64,000 nt of DNA from JAKVAV01 sp047633195. Its GTDB lineage: Bacteria; Bacteroidota; Bacteroidia; Flavobacteriales_D; Cryomorphaceae. The stretch covers positions 71,389 through 135,388 of the forward strand of contig JBLIEU010000004.1 in assembly GCA_047633195.1 (NCBI GenBank), in the 5' to 3' direction. A program made the translations under genes and the position numbers. The notes beneath the pieces were generated by a model. That model worked only from the letters and a program-made list of their open reading frames with translations. It did no database searches and was not told where the DNA came from. Shown piece after piece: positions 1 through 8,126 of this stretch. Position 1 is the stretch's first letter. Every line of letters starts with the position of its first letter.

Positions 1-1482
1 ATCCTCACCTTCTTCAGATTGAATATCCACCTCAATCTCCTGCGAGCCATAGTTGACCAAGATGCGGGTAATTTCTTTTTCCCAAATGGTAGAGTCTGTA
101 AGGGGTATAATCCCTTCTTGATCTCCTTTGGTTTGAAGGTCGTCTTGAACAACTTCTGGGTCAACCCCTGTTTTTCGGAAGGTTCGCTTTCGCAAAAACT
201 TGTTCAGCTCGTTGAGAAGCACCTTTTCAGGAAGGTCCAGTTTTTTGCTGCACCGCTGCACGTAGATGCTACGTGTTATCTGATCGGTGATTAGCGATAA
301 GCTCTCGACGATACGCCTGGTAGCCTCAGCTCTTTTAATGGGATCATCGGCATGCCCATCCATCAGCACTTCTATCATGAAGTCTGTAAAGTCTTTCGCG
401 CCGGTATTCAGGTATTCCTCTAGCTCGGTTTGAGACACTGATCGGGCAAAGGAATCGGGATCATGGCCTTCTGGAAAAAGCAAAACTTTGACTTGGAGCC
501 CTTCTTTCAGGAGTAAGTCGATTCCGCGAAGGGCAGCGTTGATACCGGCTTTGTCTCCGTCGTAGAGTACCGATACGTTTTTTGTGTAACGCTTTATCAG
601 CTTGGCCTGCTCTGGTGTGAGCGAAGTACCCGAGGAGGATACCGCGTACTCAACCCCAGCTTGATTGAGCGAGATAACGTCTGTATATCCTTCAACCAGG
701 AAGCACTTGTCTTCCTTGATAATGCTCTGCTTTCCTTCGTAAAGGCCGTACAAGGTTTTACTCTTGACGTAGAGTTCACTCTCGGGAGAGTTGATGTACT
801 TTACCTTATTGTCGCTTCTTAGCGTCCTTCCGGCAAAGGCGATACAGCGACCGCTGACATTTCGAATAGGGAATATAACCCGGCCTCTGAAGAAGTCATA
901 CTTCCCGTAATTTCCCTCTTTGGTAAGTCCTAGGTTTACAAGGTGCTCTTCCTTATGACCAGCCTCAAGAGCCTTTTTCAGAAGGGCGTCATTCTTTTCT
1001 AAAGCATATCCCAGTGCAAACTTTCGAATGGTCTTGTCAGAAAATCCCCTTTCGTGGTAGTAGCTCAGGCCGATGGATTTTCCCTCGTCGTTTTCCCACA
1101 GGTTTAGCTCAAAAGATTCTAGAGCGAATTTATTGACCAAAACCAAGCTTTCGCGAAGGCTTTGATCTTCCTTCTCTTTTGCATCCATCGCCGTTTCTTC
1201 CACCTCGATGGAGTACTTTTCGGCTATGTAGCGCAATGCCTCTGGGTAGGTCATGTGCTCCAATTCCATCAGGAAGGTGACGGCATTACCGCCCTTTCCA
1301 GAACTGAAGTCTTTAAAAATTCCCTTAGCGGGAGAAACGAAAAACGAAGGTGTTTTTTCGTCAGACCATGGACTTAAGCCTTTGAGGTTTGAACCTGCCT
1401 TTTTGAGCTGTACGAAGTCTTCGACCACTTCTTCAATGCGAGCCGCCTCAAAAATCTTGTCTATGGTGTTTTTATCGATCAA
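1..1482 (-). CDS. dnaG: DNA primase DnaG (3' end beyond window)
   Basis: Primase that makes RNA primers at the replication fork. The reading frame is open from 1482 to the window edge, so the C-terminus is missing. Visible are the N-terminal CHC2-like domain, the catalytic core (FPIRNVSGRCIAFAGR) and the TOPRIM segment (FLVEGYTDVISL, then VLYDGDKAGI). The zinc ligands of the CHC2 finger are all replaced: the region reads GLSPWSDEKTPSF and KDFSSGKGGN where zinc-binding primases have C-x2-H and C-x2-C. I recall this loss as common in Bacteroidota, but did not test it. An in-frame stop at 1498-1500 leaves TTG at 1482 as the only good start. It overlaps the upstream gene's TGA as TTGA, which suggests translational coupling. 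Confidence 0.95.
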   Translation of the reverse strand, partial: MIDKNTIDKIFEAARIEEVVEDFVQLKKAGSNLKGLSPWSDEKTPSFFVSPAKGIFKDFSSGKGGNAVTFLMELEHMTYPEALRYIAEKYSIEVEETAMDAKEKEDQSLRESLVLVNKFALESFELNLWENDEGKSIGLSYYHERGFSDKTIRKFALGYALEKNDALLKKALEAGHKEEHLVNLGLTKEGNYGKYDFFRGRVIFPIRNVSGRCIAFAGRTLRSDNKVKYINSPESELYVKSKTLYGLYEGKQSIIKEDKCFLVEGYTDVISLNQAGVEYAVSSSGTSLTPEQAKLIKRYTKNVSVLYDGDKAGINAALRGIDLLLKEGLQVKVLLFPEGHDPDSFARSVSQTELEEYLNTGAKDFTDFMIEVLMDGHADDPIKRAEATRRIVESLSLITDQITRSIYVQRCSKKLDLPEKVLLNELNKFLRKRTFRKTGVDPEVVQDDLQTKGDQEGIIPLTDSTIWEKEITRILVNYGSQEIEVDIQSEEGED

Positions 1483-1916
1483 CGCAGTCCTGAAGAATCA
1501 GTTTTGAAATTGTTTTTACCCTGTGGCTCGTCCATGTCAGTTTTCTGGATCAACATTCCATTCTTGTCGTAAAATGACCAAACACCCGTTTGCTCATCGT
1601 TGTAATAACGCCCTTGATAGCGCATCATGCCGTTGGGGTAATACGTTATGGCATCACCCTCGCGGTATCCGTTTCGGTAAGTCGCCTCGCTCCAGCGGTA
1701 TCCCGTCGGGTAAAAGGACTCCCACTTTCCTATTCTTTTTCCGCCCTGGCTCTTGCCTTGCAATTTTACTACGCCATTGGGATGGTACTCCACTACGTCT
1801 GCTATTTCTTTTGTGCTCTGGTCTTGAGCTACATTCTTTTCATCTCCAACCTGTTCGGTTGCCGAGTCGCAAGCGCAGAAGATCAGCGCGATTAGAATGA
1901 AAACGCGAATTGTCAT
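1479..1916 (-). CDS. MORN/YwqK-type repeat lipoprotein
   Basis: A 145-residue predicted lipoprotein: a hydrophobic signal of about 12 residues ends in the lipobox-like FCAC, with the modified cysteine near residue 16. The mature part holds three to four copies of the roughly 22-residue MORN_2 repeat (YHPNGVVKLQGK, YPTGYRWSEATY, YPNGMMRYQGRY, YDKNGMLIQKT). Such proteins are annotated as YwqK-family antitoxin-like proteins, but no toxin gene is adjacent. The function is unknown; a surface role is an inference. Its stop overlaps the dnaG start (TTGA), and it follows the polyprenyl synthase by 13 bp, so the three genes probably share a transcript. A larger relative lies at 41184-42074. Confidence 0.8.
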   Translation of the reverse strand: MTIRVFILIALIFCACDSATEQVGDEKNVAQDQSTKEIADVVEYHPNGVVKLQGKSQGGKRIGKWESFYPTGYRWSEATYRNGYREGDAITYYPNGMMRYQGRYYNDEQTGVWSFYDKNGMLIQKTDMDEPQGKNNFKTDSSGLR

Positions 1917-1929
1917 AGATGAGAAAAGT

Positions 1930-2916
1930 TTACTTTTTGCGTTCGATCGTGTAATTGACGAGGGCTTCTAAAGAATTTCTAGCCTCGCCTTCTTCAAAAG
2001 TATGAAGAATTTTCAAAGCCTCATCTCGGTAGACGAGCATTTTATTATGGGCGTATTCTATGCCTCCCGATGCCATCACATAGTCGATTACTTTCCCCAC
2101 ACGGGTCTTGTCTTCGTGGTGGTTTTTCACCGAGTTGATTAGCCATTTTCGGTCTCGTCTTTCGGCTTTCGTCAAAGCGTAGATCAATGGAAGTGTCATT
2201 TTCTTTTCTTTGATATCGATCCCAGTGGGCTTGCCTATTTTCCCATTGACATCGTAGTCAAAAAGGTCATCTTTAATTTGAAAGGCTATTCCTGTTTTTT
2301 CGCCGAAAAGGCGCATTTTTTCCTGCGATTCTAAATCGGTTTTGGATGAGTGTGCTCCGCTTTGGCAGCAAGCAGCAATCAGCGAAGCCGTTTTTTGACG
2401 AATGATTTCAAAGTAGACCTCTTCGGTGATATCCAGTTTTCGGGCTTTCTCCATTTGCATGAGCTCGCCTTCTGACATTTCCTTCACTGCATTGCTCACT
2501 ATCTTGAGGAGTTCGAACTCTCCTTCCTCCACACTCATTAGTAGTCCGCGAGAAAGGAGGAAGTCTCCTACCAAGACGGCTATTTTATTTTTCCAGAGGG
2601 CATTTACGGAGAAGAAACCACGACGGAGGTTGGCATCATCTACCACATCGTCGTGAACCAGTGTAGCTGTATGGAGCAATTCTATAAGAGAAGCGGCTAC
2701 GTAAGTGCTGTCGTTTATACCGCCGCACATCTTTGCCGACAGGAAGACGAACATGGGGCGCATTTGCTTCCCTTTTCGCTTTACGATGTAGTGCGTTATT
2801 TTGTCGAGCAGAGGAGTGTTGCTTCTCATCGACGCACGAAAGCGATGTTCAAATTCATCCATTTCAGCTGAAATGGGAGCTTTTATTTCTTTAACCCCTT
2901 TCATTTTGTCGGGCAA
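1930..2916 (-). CDS. Polyprenyl diphosphate synthase (long-chain, IspB-like)
   Basis: Trans-prenyltransferase that extends farnesyl/geranylgeranyl diphosphate with isopentenyl diphosphate to make the side chain of menaquinone. Both aspartate-rich motifs are present: DDVVD at residues 89-93 and DDLFD at 216-220. The region before the first motif (LLHTATLVHDD) resembles octaprenyl/solanesyl-type enzymes, but product length cannot be read from sequence. At 328 residues it has the usual length. ATG at 2904 (MKGVKEIKAP) is an alternative start that fits relatives well. It lies just upstream of the MORN lipoprotein and dnaG on the same strand. Confidence 0.93.
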   Translation of the reverse strand: MPDKMKGVKEIKAPISAEMDEFEHRFRASMRSNTPLLDKITHYIVKRKGKQMRPMFVFLSAKMCGGINDSTYVAASLIELLHTATLVHDDVVDDANLRRGFFSVNALWKNKIAVLVGDFLLSRGLLMSVEEGEFELLKIVSNAVKEMSEGELMQMEKARKLDITEEVYFEIIRQKTASLIAACCQSGAHSSKTDLESQEKMRLFGEKTGIAFQIKDDLFDYDVNGKIGKPTGIDIKEKKMTLPLIYALTKAERRDRKWLINSVKNHHEDKTRVGKVIDYVMASGGIEYAHNKMLVYRDEALKILHTFEEGEARNSLEALVNYTIERKK

Positions 2917-2945
2917 ATATCACAATTCAAACTCACTCTATGCTT

Positions 2946-4481
2946 TTAAGGTGTTAGTACTTTTAGGTACCTCGTCTTATACCCTTTGTAGGTTGTTAGT
3001 ATTTGGCTCTTCGAAGTTCGGTACTGCTGCTCGGCATCTAAGTAATAATCACCGATGGTATTGGGATCAATGGATTTTTTTGCAATCGATCCATCGCTCA
3101 ATATGCAGTACGTTATGATTATGTTGTTTTCATTATTCACTGAGCGGTAATCGTTGTATTCGATTGGAGAGAGGGTTTCATTGCGCAGATGATCGTTGTA
3201 AAAAAACAGCAGTTTGTCTCCCCATTGGGTGCTTACATAAGAGGTATAACGTCCAAATTCCTGTGAAGCGGATTGGTATTTTGGGATCAGGATATTCTCG
3301 GTAATTTTTGAGTTTGGTTTGATCGTGGAGATCAACAGTTCCTCGTGGTTGTGAATTTGAATGACCGTATACATTCTCGAGGCGGGGTTATAAATGGTGG
3401 ATTCGCGGGTGTATCTTTTCTCACTTATCATGGAGAGCGATCCATTGTTTTTCAGAAAAACCTTGTCGAGCTTGAATAGACCTAGATCATCCTCGCTATT
3501 TTTAATTTCTTGACGAAACATGAGTCTGAAGTCCCGTTCAAAAGGGGAGAGACCGGTGTTTAGAAGTTCACCCGTATTCGAATCAATGACGACTGAGAAT
3601 GTACCCACCATCGAAGGCTCCACCATATTGCTATAGTATCCAGCTAGCCACAGATTCGTATCGGGGGTTAACGTGAGTTTTAAGTCATAGAACCACTTGT
3701 TGCCCAATGCAAGAGACTTTTCTTTCACTCCCTCCTCAGCAGGATTGTAGCTTAGCAAAGCATATGAATCGGGCAATGCCCGAACTCCTGATTCTTTGCG
3801 CAGAGAGATGATCCCGTGAAAGACACCTGTTGGAGTAAGCACGGCATCTTTTAGAAGCACCTTCGCAGCAGGATAAGGAATTTCAATTTTTTTGGTTTCC
3901 AATAAACCTAGCTCAGAATCAAAATAACGCAAGGCAAATTTTTCGTTTCTAGTAGGGTTTTTCTCTTCGGGAATAAAGAGCGCCACTTTCTTGTTGTCGT
4001 CACTTTTGAAGATCAAGAATCCATTTTCAGAAATGAGGGCCTCTCTGTCTGCAATGCCTATCACCATTGGTTCCTCACTAATTTGTAAATTTTTTGTGAT
4101 GCGATAAGCGAGAATATAAATATCTGTTCCACCAGGATCTTCGGCGGTGGCAATTAAGAAACTGGCGTCATTTGTAGACATCGGGTAAGCCAAAAGGGGA
4201 ATCTTTTTACTGATTTCGGTGGGCGTGAATAGGATTGTCTTTTCTACAACGAGGCTGTCGACTCCTATTTTTTCGATGATAAATTGCCCTTTCTTTCGAC
4301 GGTCAGTACGAATGCAAAAAAAGAATTCTTCGCTATGGCCAAAAGTATCCCAAATGCGATTTCCCTTTTGCTCTTCTAATTCTGGCCCCACAAAAAACTC
4401 CACCTTAGCAGCATCTTGCGCTTTGGTAGAGCTGATCAAAAAGGGCAAAAGAACAAGAACTAAGATCGAACGAAGGCGCAT
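2946..4481 (-). CDS. Uncharacterised secreted protein, possible beta-propeller
   Basis: I do not recognise this 511-residue protein. It begins with a clear signal peptide (MRLRSILVLVLLPFLISSTKAQ, cleaved near residue 21). The mature part is rich in beta-prone stretches with recurring patterns such as SFLIATAEDPGGTDIYI, GFLIFKSDDNKKVALF and NLWLAGYYSNMV. These read like blades of a propeller or a repeated sensor fold, but no catalytic motif stands out. There is no Por sorting domain at the C-terminus, so a periplasmic location is likely. It is divergent from the predicted barrel gene at 4526, with only 44 bp between the starts. Confidence 0.75.
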   Translation of the reverse strand: MRLRSILVLVLLPFLISSTKAQDAAKVEFFVGPELEEQKGNRIWDTFGHSEEFFFCIRTDRRKKGQFIIEKIGVDSLVVEKTILFTPTEISKKIPLLAYPMSTNDASFLIATAEDPGGTDIYILAYRITKNLQISEEPMVIGIADREALISENGFLIFKSDDNKKVALFIPEEKNPTRNEKFALRYFDSELGLLETKKIEIPYPAAKVLLKDAVLTPTGVFHGIISLRKESGVRALPDSYALLSYNPAEEGVKEKSLALGNKWFYDLKLTLTPDTNLWLAGYYSNMVEPSMVGTFSVVIDSNTGELLNTGLSPFERDFRLMFRQEIKNSEDDLGLFKLDKVFLKNNGSLSMISEKRYTRESTIYNPASRMYTVIQIHNHEELLISTIKPNSKITENILIPKYQSASQEFGRYTSYVSTQWGDKLLFFYNDHLRNETLSPIEYNDYRSVNNENNIIITYCILSDGSIAKKSIDPNTIGDYYLDAEQQYRTSKSQILTTYKGYKTRYLKVLTP

Positions 4482-4525
4482 GAATTTCTCTATATCTTCG
4501 TGGCTATTGCAAAAACCATGTCATT

Positions 4526-5206
4526 GTGAAAGGAAGGTATAAATATATCCTCTTCTTCCTTACGATTCTTTCCTTGAGTTCATTTGGGCAGACCCAAGAA
4601 GCGGAAGAACCTGAATTCTATATTCAAGACTCGCTTTACACCATTAGAAACGCTATAAAGGTCGATCCTGTTCAAATTGTTTTTGGCGATTACCGCCTTT
4701 ATTTTGAGCATCTTCTCACAGGGCGTTTCAGTGCAGAAGTGGGAGTGGGGTTTACCAGAAGAAATTACGCTTCAGGTTGGTTTGATTACGAGCTTGACAA
4801 CCTCGGAAGCAACGTCGATATTCAAACGGCCCCCAGTGTTTCATTGACATTCCGAAGGTACTTTCAGGACTATGAAGAACTCGGAGGTACTTACTTGTCA
4901 GTGGGAGCAAATTACCGCCGATACAAAAAGGAATTTGGTGTGATTGATACGGCGGGTGTCCTCACCGACTATTCTTATGCTGATGATCGCCAAGAGTTAT
5001 CGGTTATTTTCAATTTTGGATACCAAGCTCTTCCGCTTACCAGCAATATATTCGCTGATTTCTACACGGGGCCTGCCATACGGTTCAAGAATTACGATAT
5101 CGTAAGAACAACCTCTATAAATGACCCTTTAGCCTACACCATCGAAAATCTGAATGAGGTGGTTTTTGGATGGGAATTGGGGGTGAGGATTGGTTTTGGA
5201 TTCTGA
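4526..5206 (+). CDS. Predicted outer-membrane beta-barrel protein
   Basis: A 226-residue protein with an N-terminal signal peptide (YILFFLTILSLSSFGQ). It is rich in alternating aromatic/polar strands ending in aromatic or glycine-rich turns (VEVGVGF-like FSAEVGVGFTRRNY, YLSVGANYRRYKK, LSVIFNFGYQAL). The last strand ends WELGVRIGFGF, a terminal phenylalanine typical of barrels inserted by BamA. The start is GTG at 4526; the nearby ATG at 4518 hits a stop after three codons. It resembles the DUF3575-type small barrels seen in Bacteroidota, but I cannot assign a family firmly. The shared 44-bp region with the gene at 2946-4481 suggests co-regulation. Confidence 0.75.
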   Translation: MKGRYKYILFFLTILSLSSFGQTQEAEEPEFYIQDSLYTIRNAIKVDPVQIVFGDYRLYFEHLLTGRFSAEVGVGFTRRNYASGWFDYELDNLGSNVDIQTAPSVSLTFRRYFQDYEELGGTYLSVGANYRRYKKEFGVIDTAGVLTDYSYADDRQELSVIFNFGYQALPLTSNIFADFYTGPAIRFKNYDIVRTTSINDPLAYTIENLNEVVFGWELGVRIGFGF

Positions 5207-5326
5207 CTTGGTATCAAGTAGTGAGTATAGAGTATTGAGATTGGATTTCTCTGCGCCTCCTCACTTTCCTCTGCGAGAACCCGCATAAGAGATGATAATA
5301 TTTCAATTGTCAGACCAGCCCTGCGG

Positions 5327-6388
5327 TTAGTCAGTGATTTTCAAAGCCGCCTTGTTCTTATTCGCCAATTGGCCGCAAGCGGCATCAATATCCTTACCTC
5401 GGCTACGTCTCACGTTTACAACGATGTTGCAACTTTCGAGGTATTCTGCGAAGGCATCTACCACTTCTGGATCGGCCTGTTCGAATTCGCCATCGTCGAT
5501 GGGATTGTATTCGATGATATTGATTTTGCACGGAACGATCATCGCGAAGTCGGCTAGCTCCCGAGCATCCTGCATCGTATCGTTGAAATCCTTGAAGATG
5601 ATGTACTCGTAAGTGACTCTGCTACCCGTTTTATCGTAGAAGTGTCTGAGGGCATCTGCCAAAACGTCGAGATTGTTCGTTTCGTTGATGGGCATAATCT
5701 TGTTGCGCTTCTCGTCATTGGCCGCGTGGAGCGAAAGAGCCAAATTGAACCGCACTTCGTCGTCGCCCATTTTCTCAATCATCTTAGCGATTCCCGCAGT
5801 AGAGATGGTCATTCGCTTGGGAGACATCCCGAGACCTTTATCGTCCGAAATGCGAAAAGTAGATTCCAATACATTCTTATAGTTGAGCAATGGCTCACCC
5901 ATGCCCATGTAAACAATATTCGAAAGGGGCTTCTCACGTAAAATTTCCGCATCGCGGTAAATCTCCGCCACTTGATCGTAAATCTCGTAAGCCTCTAGAT
6001 TGCGCAAGCGCTTCAATCGACCTGTAGCACAGAACTTGCAGCTCAGGCTACAACCTACTTGTGATGAAATACAAGCAGTCGTTCGGTTCTTGGTCGGAAT
6101 CAATACGCCTTCTACCACTGGCCCATCGCTCATCTTAAAAGCATACTTGATGGTGCCATCGCTACTCACTTGCTTGTCGGCGATACGCATGGTGCGAATG
6201 ATGAATTTCCCCTCGAGTTTTTCGCGAAGTTCAGCGGGGAGGTTGGTCATCTCCTCAAAGCTTCTTGCTCTCTTGGTCCATAACCATTCAAAGACTTGCT
6301 TTCCGCGAAATGGCTTTTCGCCCATTTCACTAAAGAGGTCAATCAATTCCTCTTTGCTCAGCTTTCTGATGTCGACTTGATCTTTCAT
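5327..6388 (-). CDS. rlmN: 23S rRNA/tRNA adenine C2-methyltransferase RlmN
   Basis: Radical SAM enzyme that methylates C2 of A2503 in 23S rRNA and A37 of some tRNAs. The [4Fe-4S] motif CxxxCxxC is at residues 113, 117 and 120 (CSLSCKFCATG). The second catalytic cysteine is near residue 338 (DAACGQL), and the GMGEPL motif that binds SAM is present. The length of 353 residues is normal. The promoter-like TACCTTTG sits only 5 nt upstream of the ATG, so the mRNA may be leaderless. It stands alone, convergent with the barrel gene. Confidence 0.97.
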   Translation of the reverse strand: MKDQVDIRKLSKEELIDLFSEMGEKPFRGKQVFEWLWTKRARSFEEMTNLPAELREKLEGKFIIRTMRIADKQVSSDGTIKYAFKMSDGPVVEGVLIPTKNRTTACISSQVGCSLSCKFCATGRLKRLRNLEAYEIYDQVAEIYRDAEILREKPLSNIVYMGMGEPLLNYKNVLESTFRISDDKGLGMSPKRMTISTAGIAKMIEKMGDDEVRFNLALSLHAANDEKRNKIMPINETNNLDVLADALRHFYDKTGSRVTYEYIIFKDFNDTMQDARELADFAMIVPCKINIIEYNPIDDGEFEQADPEVVDAFAEYLESCNIVVNVRRSRGKDIDAACGQLANKNKAALKITD

Positions 6389-6393
6389 TGCCG

Positions 6394-6401
6394 CAAAGGT
6401 A
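6394..6401 (-). promoter_or_regulatory. -7 element of rlmN promoter
   Basis: TACCTTTG on the minus strand matches the Bacteroidota consensus TAnnTTTG exactly. It ends 5 nt before the rlmN ATG, implying a leader of almost zero length. No convincing TTG was seen at the expected upstream spacing. Confidence 0.5.
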
Positions 6402-6481
6402 CTGATTCGGTTTCTTCATAATGAAACCCTCTTATTGGTTGTGGCTATCCGAAAATCTCTACACGCTCTGTGCAAACCTTT

Positions 6482-6536
6482 AATCTAGAATGGATAAGTA
6501 GCTGCGCGAGTAATCGCGCAGCTACGGATGGAGATT
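6482..6536. repeat. Strong intergenic hairpin with GTAA loop
   Basis: A perfect 12-bp stem (6498-6509 with 6514-6525; arm GTAGCTGCGCGA) closes on a GTAA tetraloop. AATCT at 6482-6486 can pair with AGATT at 6532-6536 to extend it. No T-tract follows, and both flanking genes point away, so it is not an obvious terminator. It may be a solo REP-type palindrome of the kind mobilised by RAYT transposases such as the one at 62083. Confidence 0.6.
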
Positions 6537-6605
6537 ATTTCAATCATCAACCTTATTCCCCACTCATCAAAATTTTACCTGTAGGGCCATTCCTCTGTTG
6601 CTATA

Positions 6606-7130
6606 TTGCGACGTATGACAAAGCCTAATTTTCTAAAGCATGCGTGGTTGTCTTTCAGGCGATCGCCTGCCTTGACTCAAAATATTCTTCAAACGCTGCT
6701 TCTCGCGTTTTTTGGTTTTTACATCGCCGTGTCTTTTTTGGTTTCAGGGTTGGTAGCGGGTGACTTGATCCGAGATTTTTTCCCTGGCAGGGATGTACTC
6801 GGGATGGCGGGCGCTTTTTTGATTTACTACCTGCCTCTTGATATCCTAATGCGCTACTTTTTGCAAAAGTTTCCGACGCTTTCCATCAAGCCTTATTTGC
6901 TCTTGCCCGTTTCCAAGTCGGCGATGGTGCATTACTTACTGCGTCGATCATTGGTTAGCTTTTATAGTTTCTTACCGCTTTTTCTAACCTTTCCTTTCTT
7001 TTTGGTTGAAGTGTTGCCCAATGGGACCAGCATCGAAGTCATTGGTTTTGTGGTTATGGTTTTGGGAATTATTCTCTCATCGAACTACGTGCGACTTTCT
7101 AATGAACTAACTAGCAATACACTAGACTAA
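6606..7130 (+). pseudogene. Truncated DUF5687 membrane protein
   Basis: The product resembles the N-terminal third of DUF5687 proteins, which are Bacteroidota multi-pass membrane proteins of roughly 490 residues, usually beside an ABC ATPase. The matching part includes KHAWLSFRRSPALTQNI, the YIAVSFLVSGL helix and the FPTLSIKPYLLLPV loop. Here the protein is only 174 residues with about four membrane helices. The rest of the family's length is absent from all frames before the next gene, and no ATPase is adjacent. The ORF ends exactly where repeat copy R1 begins, so deletion or replacement of the 3' part together with repeat acquisition is a reasonable inference. Whether the remnant is still expressed is unknown. 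Confidence 0.7.
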
Positions 7131-7302
7131 TTCGAACAGACCTATCTATGAAATTCCACTGATAGCTATCTGCTTTCCACTTGTTCTCAAAACGGTCATT
7201 GACAAGAGTCAACTTCTTGGTTTCTCGAGCTGCTGTCCTTGCCTTCGGCTTGGTTTGACAACTTGCTATCGAGCTCAGACTCTCAACTAAATGGGTAGAC
7301 TC
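7131..7302 (+). repeat. Dispersed 3'-flank repeat, copy R1 (degenerate)
   Basis: It shares ordered blocks with the copies at 42138, 52248 and 57353: a 5' end CTATCTATGAAATTCC at 7142; GACAAGAGTCAACT near 7202 (compare GACCAGAGTCAACT in R2); GCCTTCGGCTTGG at 7241; ACTTGCTATCGAGCTC at 7261; and a 3' end GGTAGAC near 7294. It is the most diverged copy and its terminal inverted repeat is not clear. It starts directly after the stop of the truncated DUF5687 gene, in that gene's orientation. Confidence 0.55.
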
Positions 7303-7335
7303 CAAATAGGGGCGGAAGGGCTACACGCCTTTTCT

Positions 7336-7343
7336 TACTTTTG
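7336..7343 (+). promoter_or_regulatory. -7 element for cytochrome b/c-hflX operon
   Basis: TACTTTTG matches TAnnTTTG and lies 17 nt before the ATG at 7361. It is downstream of repeat R1 and would start the five-gene transcript 7361-10897. No clear -33 TTG was seen. Confidence 0.45.
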
Positions 7344-7360
7344 TGGGATACTGATGTGAA

Positions 7361-7813
7361 ATGATAACAGGGATTACTCATCTACACTCTTTGCTTCGCT
7401 GGCTGGCACTTATCGCCATAGTCATCGCCATTTTTCAATCCTTTCGGGGAATGACGAGCGGACGGGATTATACGAGCAAGCACAACCGTTGGTCTCTGAT
7501 TACACTGATTGCTTTCCACCTTCAGCTCGTAATGGGTTTGGTGCTTTACTTCGGCAATGGTTGGTATAGGCAACTGGGCGAAATGTCCAATGCCGTCGTT
7601 CGGTTTTGGAGCTTGGAGCACTTGGTGGCAATGTTGATCGCGATCGCACTAGTGACGATAGGAAGAATCAGTGCCAAGAAAGCAACGAACGTAAAACTGA
7701 AACACAAACGCCATTTTTGGTGTTTCTTAGCTGCCTTGTTAATCGTTTTGTCAAATATCCCTTGGCCTTTTAGAGAAGATGGAATTGCTAGAGGATTATT
7801 TCCTGGAATTTAA
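7361..7813 (+). CDS. Cytochrome b-like four-helix membrane protein
   Basis: A 150-residue inner-membrane protein with four predicted helices. Histidines are placed inside or beside helices: THLHSLLRWLAL in helix 1, AFHLQLVMGLVLYF in helix 2 and LEHLVAMLIAIAL in helix 3. It matches the family usually labelled cytochrome B in Flavobacteriia, though haem binding has not been shown as far as I know. One base separates its stop from the start of a cytochrome c lipoprotein, so the two may form a small redox pair. It is the first gene of the apparent operon with hflX, rbfA and a permease. Confidence 0.8.
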   Translation: MITGITHLHSLLRWLALIAIVIAIFQSFRGMTSGRDYTSKHNRWSLITLIAFHLQLVMGLVLYFGNGWYRQLGEMSNAVVRFWSLEHLVAMLIAIALVTIGRISAKKATNVKLKHKRHFWCFLAALLIVLSNIPWPFREDGIARGLFPGI

Positions 7814-7814
7814 T

Positions 7815-8123
7815 ATGAAGAGGATTGCCACCATATCGCTTTTGTGCCTTTTGGTTTGGTCTTGTGGAGATGGAAATACATCTCAATCGGCCAATGAAGA
7901 AATTTCAGGTGCAAAAATTTACCAAACGCACTGTGTTGTTTGCCATGGCGATGATGGTCGCAAAGGCTTTGCCGATGCAAAAATATTGCCCGAGTCAAGT
8001 TTGACTTTGGCAGAGCGCATTCTACTAATCACCAACGGACGAAATACGATGATGCCTTACAGCGGAGTCTTGTCGACAGATGAGATTGAAGCCGTGGCTC
8101 GCTACACCCAATCTTTAAAGTAA
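7815..8123 (+). CDS. Monohaem cytochrome c lipoprotein
   Basis: A predicted lipoprotein of 102 residues: signal MKRIATISLLCLLVWSC with the lipidated Cys at residue 17. It has one haem c site, CVVCH, at residues 40-44. A methionine in the NTMMPYSG loop near residue 79 probably supplies the second axial ligand. The size and motifs fit a class I cytochrome c that shuttles electrons in the periplasm. I chose ATG 7815 over an upstream in-frame ATG at 7779, because only this start gives a proper signal peptide and it lies one base after the preceding stop. Confidence 0.9.
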   Translation: MKRIATISLLCLLVWSCGDGNTSQSANEEISGAKIYQTHCVVCHGDDGRKGFADAKILPESSLTLAERILLITNGRNTMMPYSGVLSTDEIEAVARYTQSLK

Positions 8124-8126
8124 TAT

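Noticed and set aside
1479..1916. Toxin-antitoxin system suggested by the YwqK-type repeats
   Set aside because: The YwqK antitoxin label is only a family name here; the protein is a predicted lipoprotein and no toxin gene lies beside it.
7111..7305. 64-codon minus-strand ORF across the end of the truncated DUF5687 gene
   Set aside because: It lies almost entirely in repeat R1 and has no protein-like pattern; better explained as a chance frame in the repeat.
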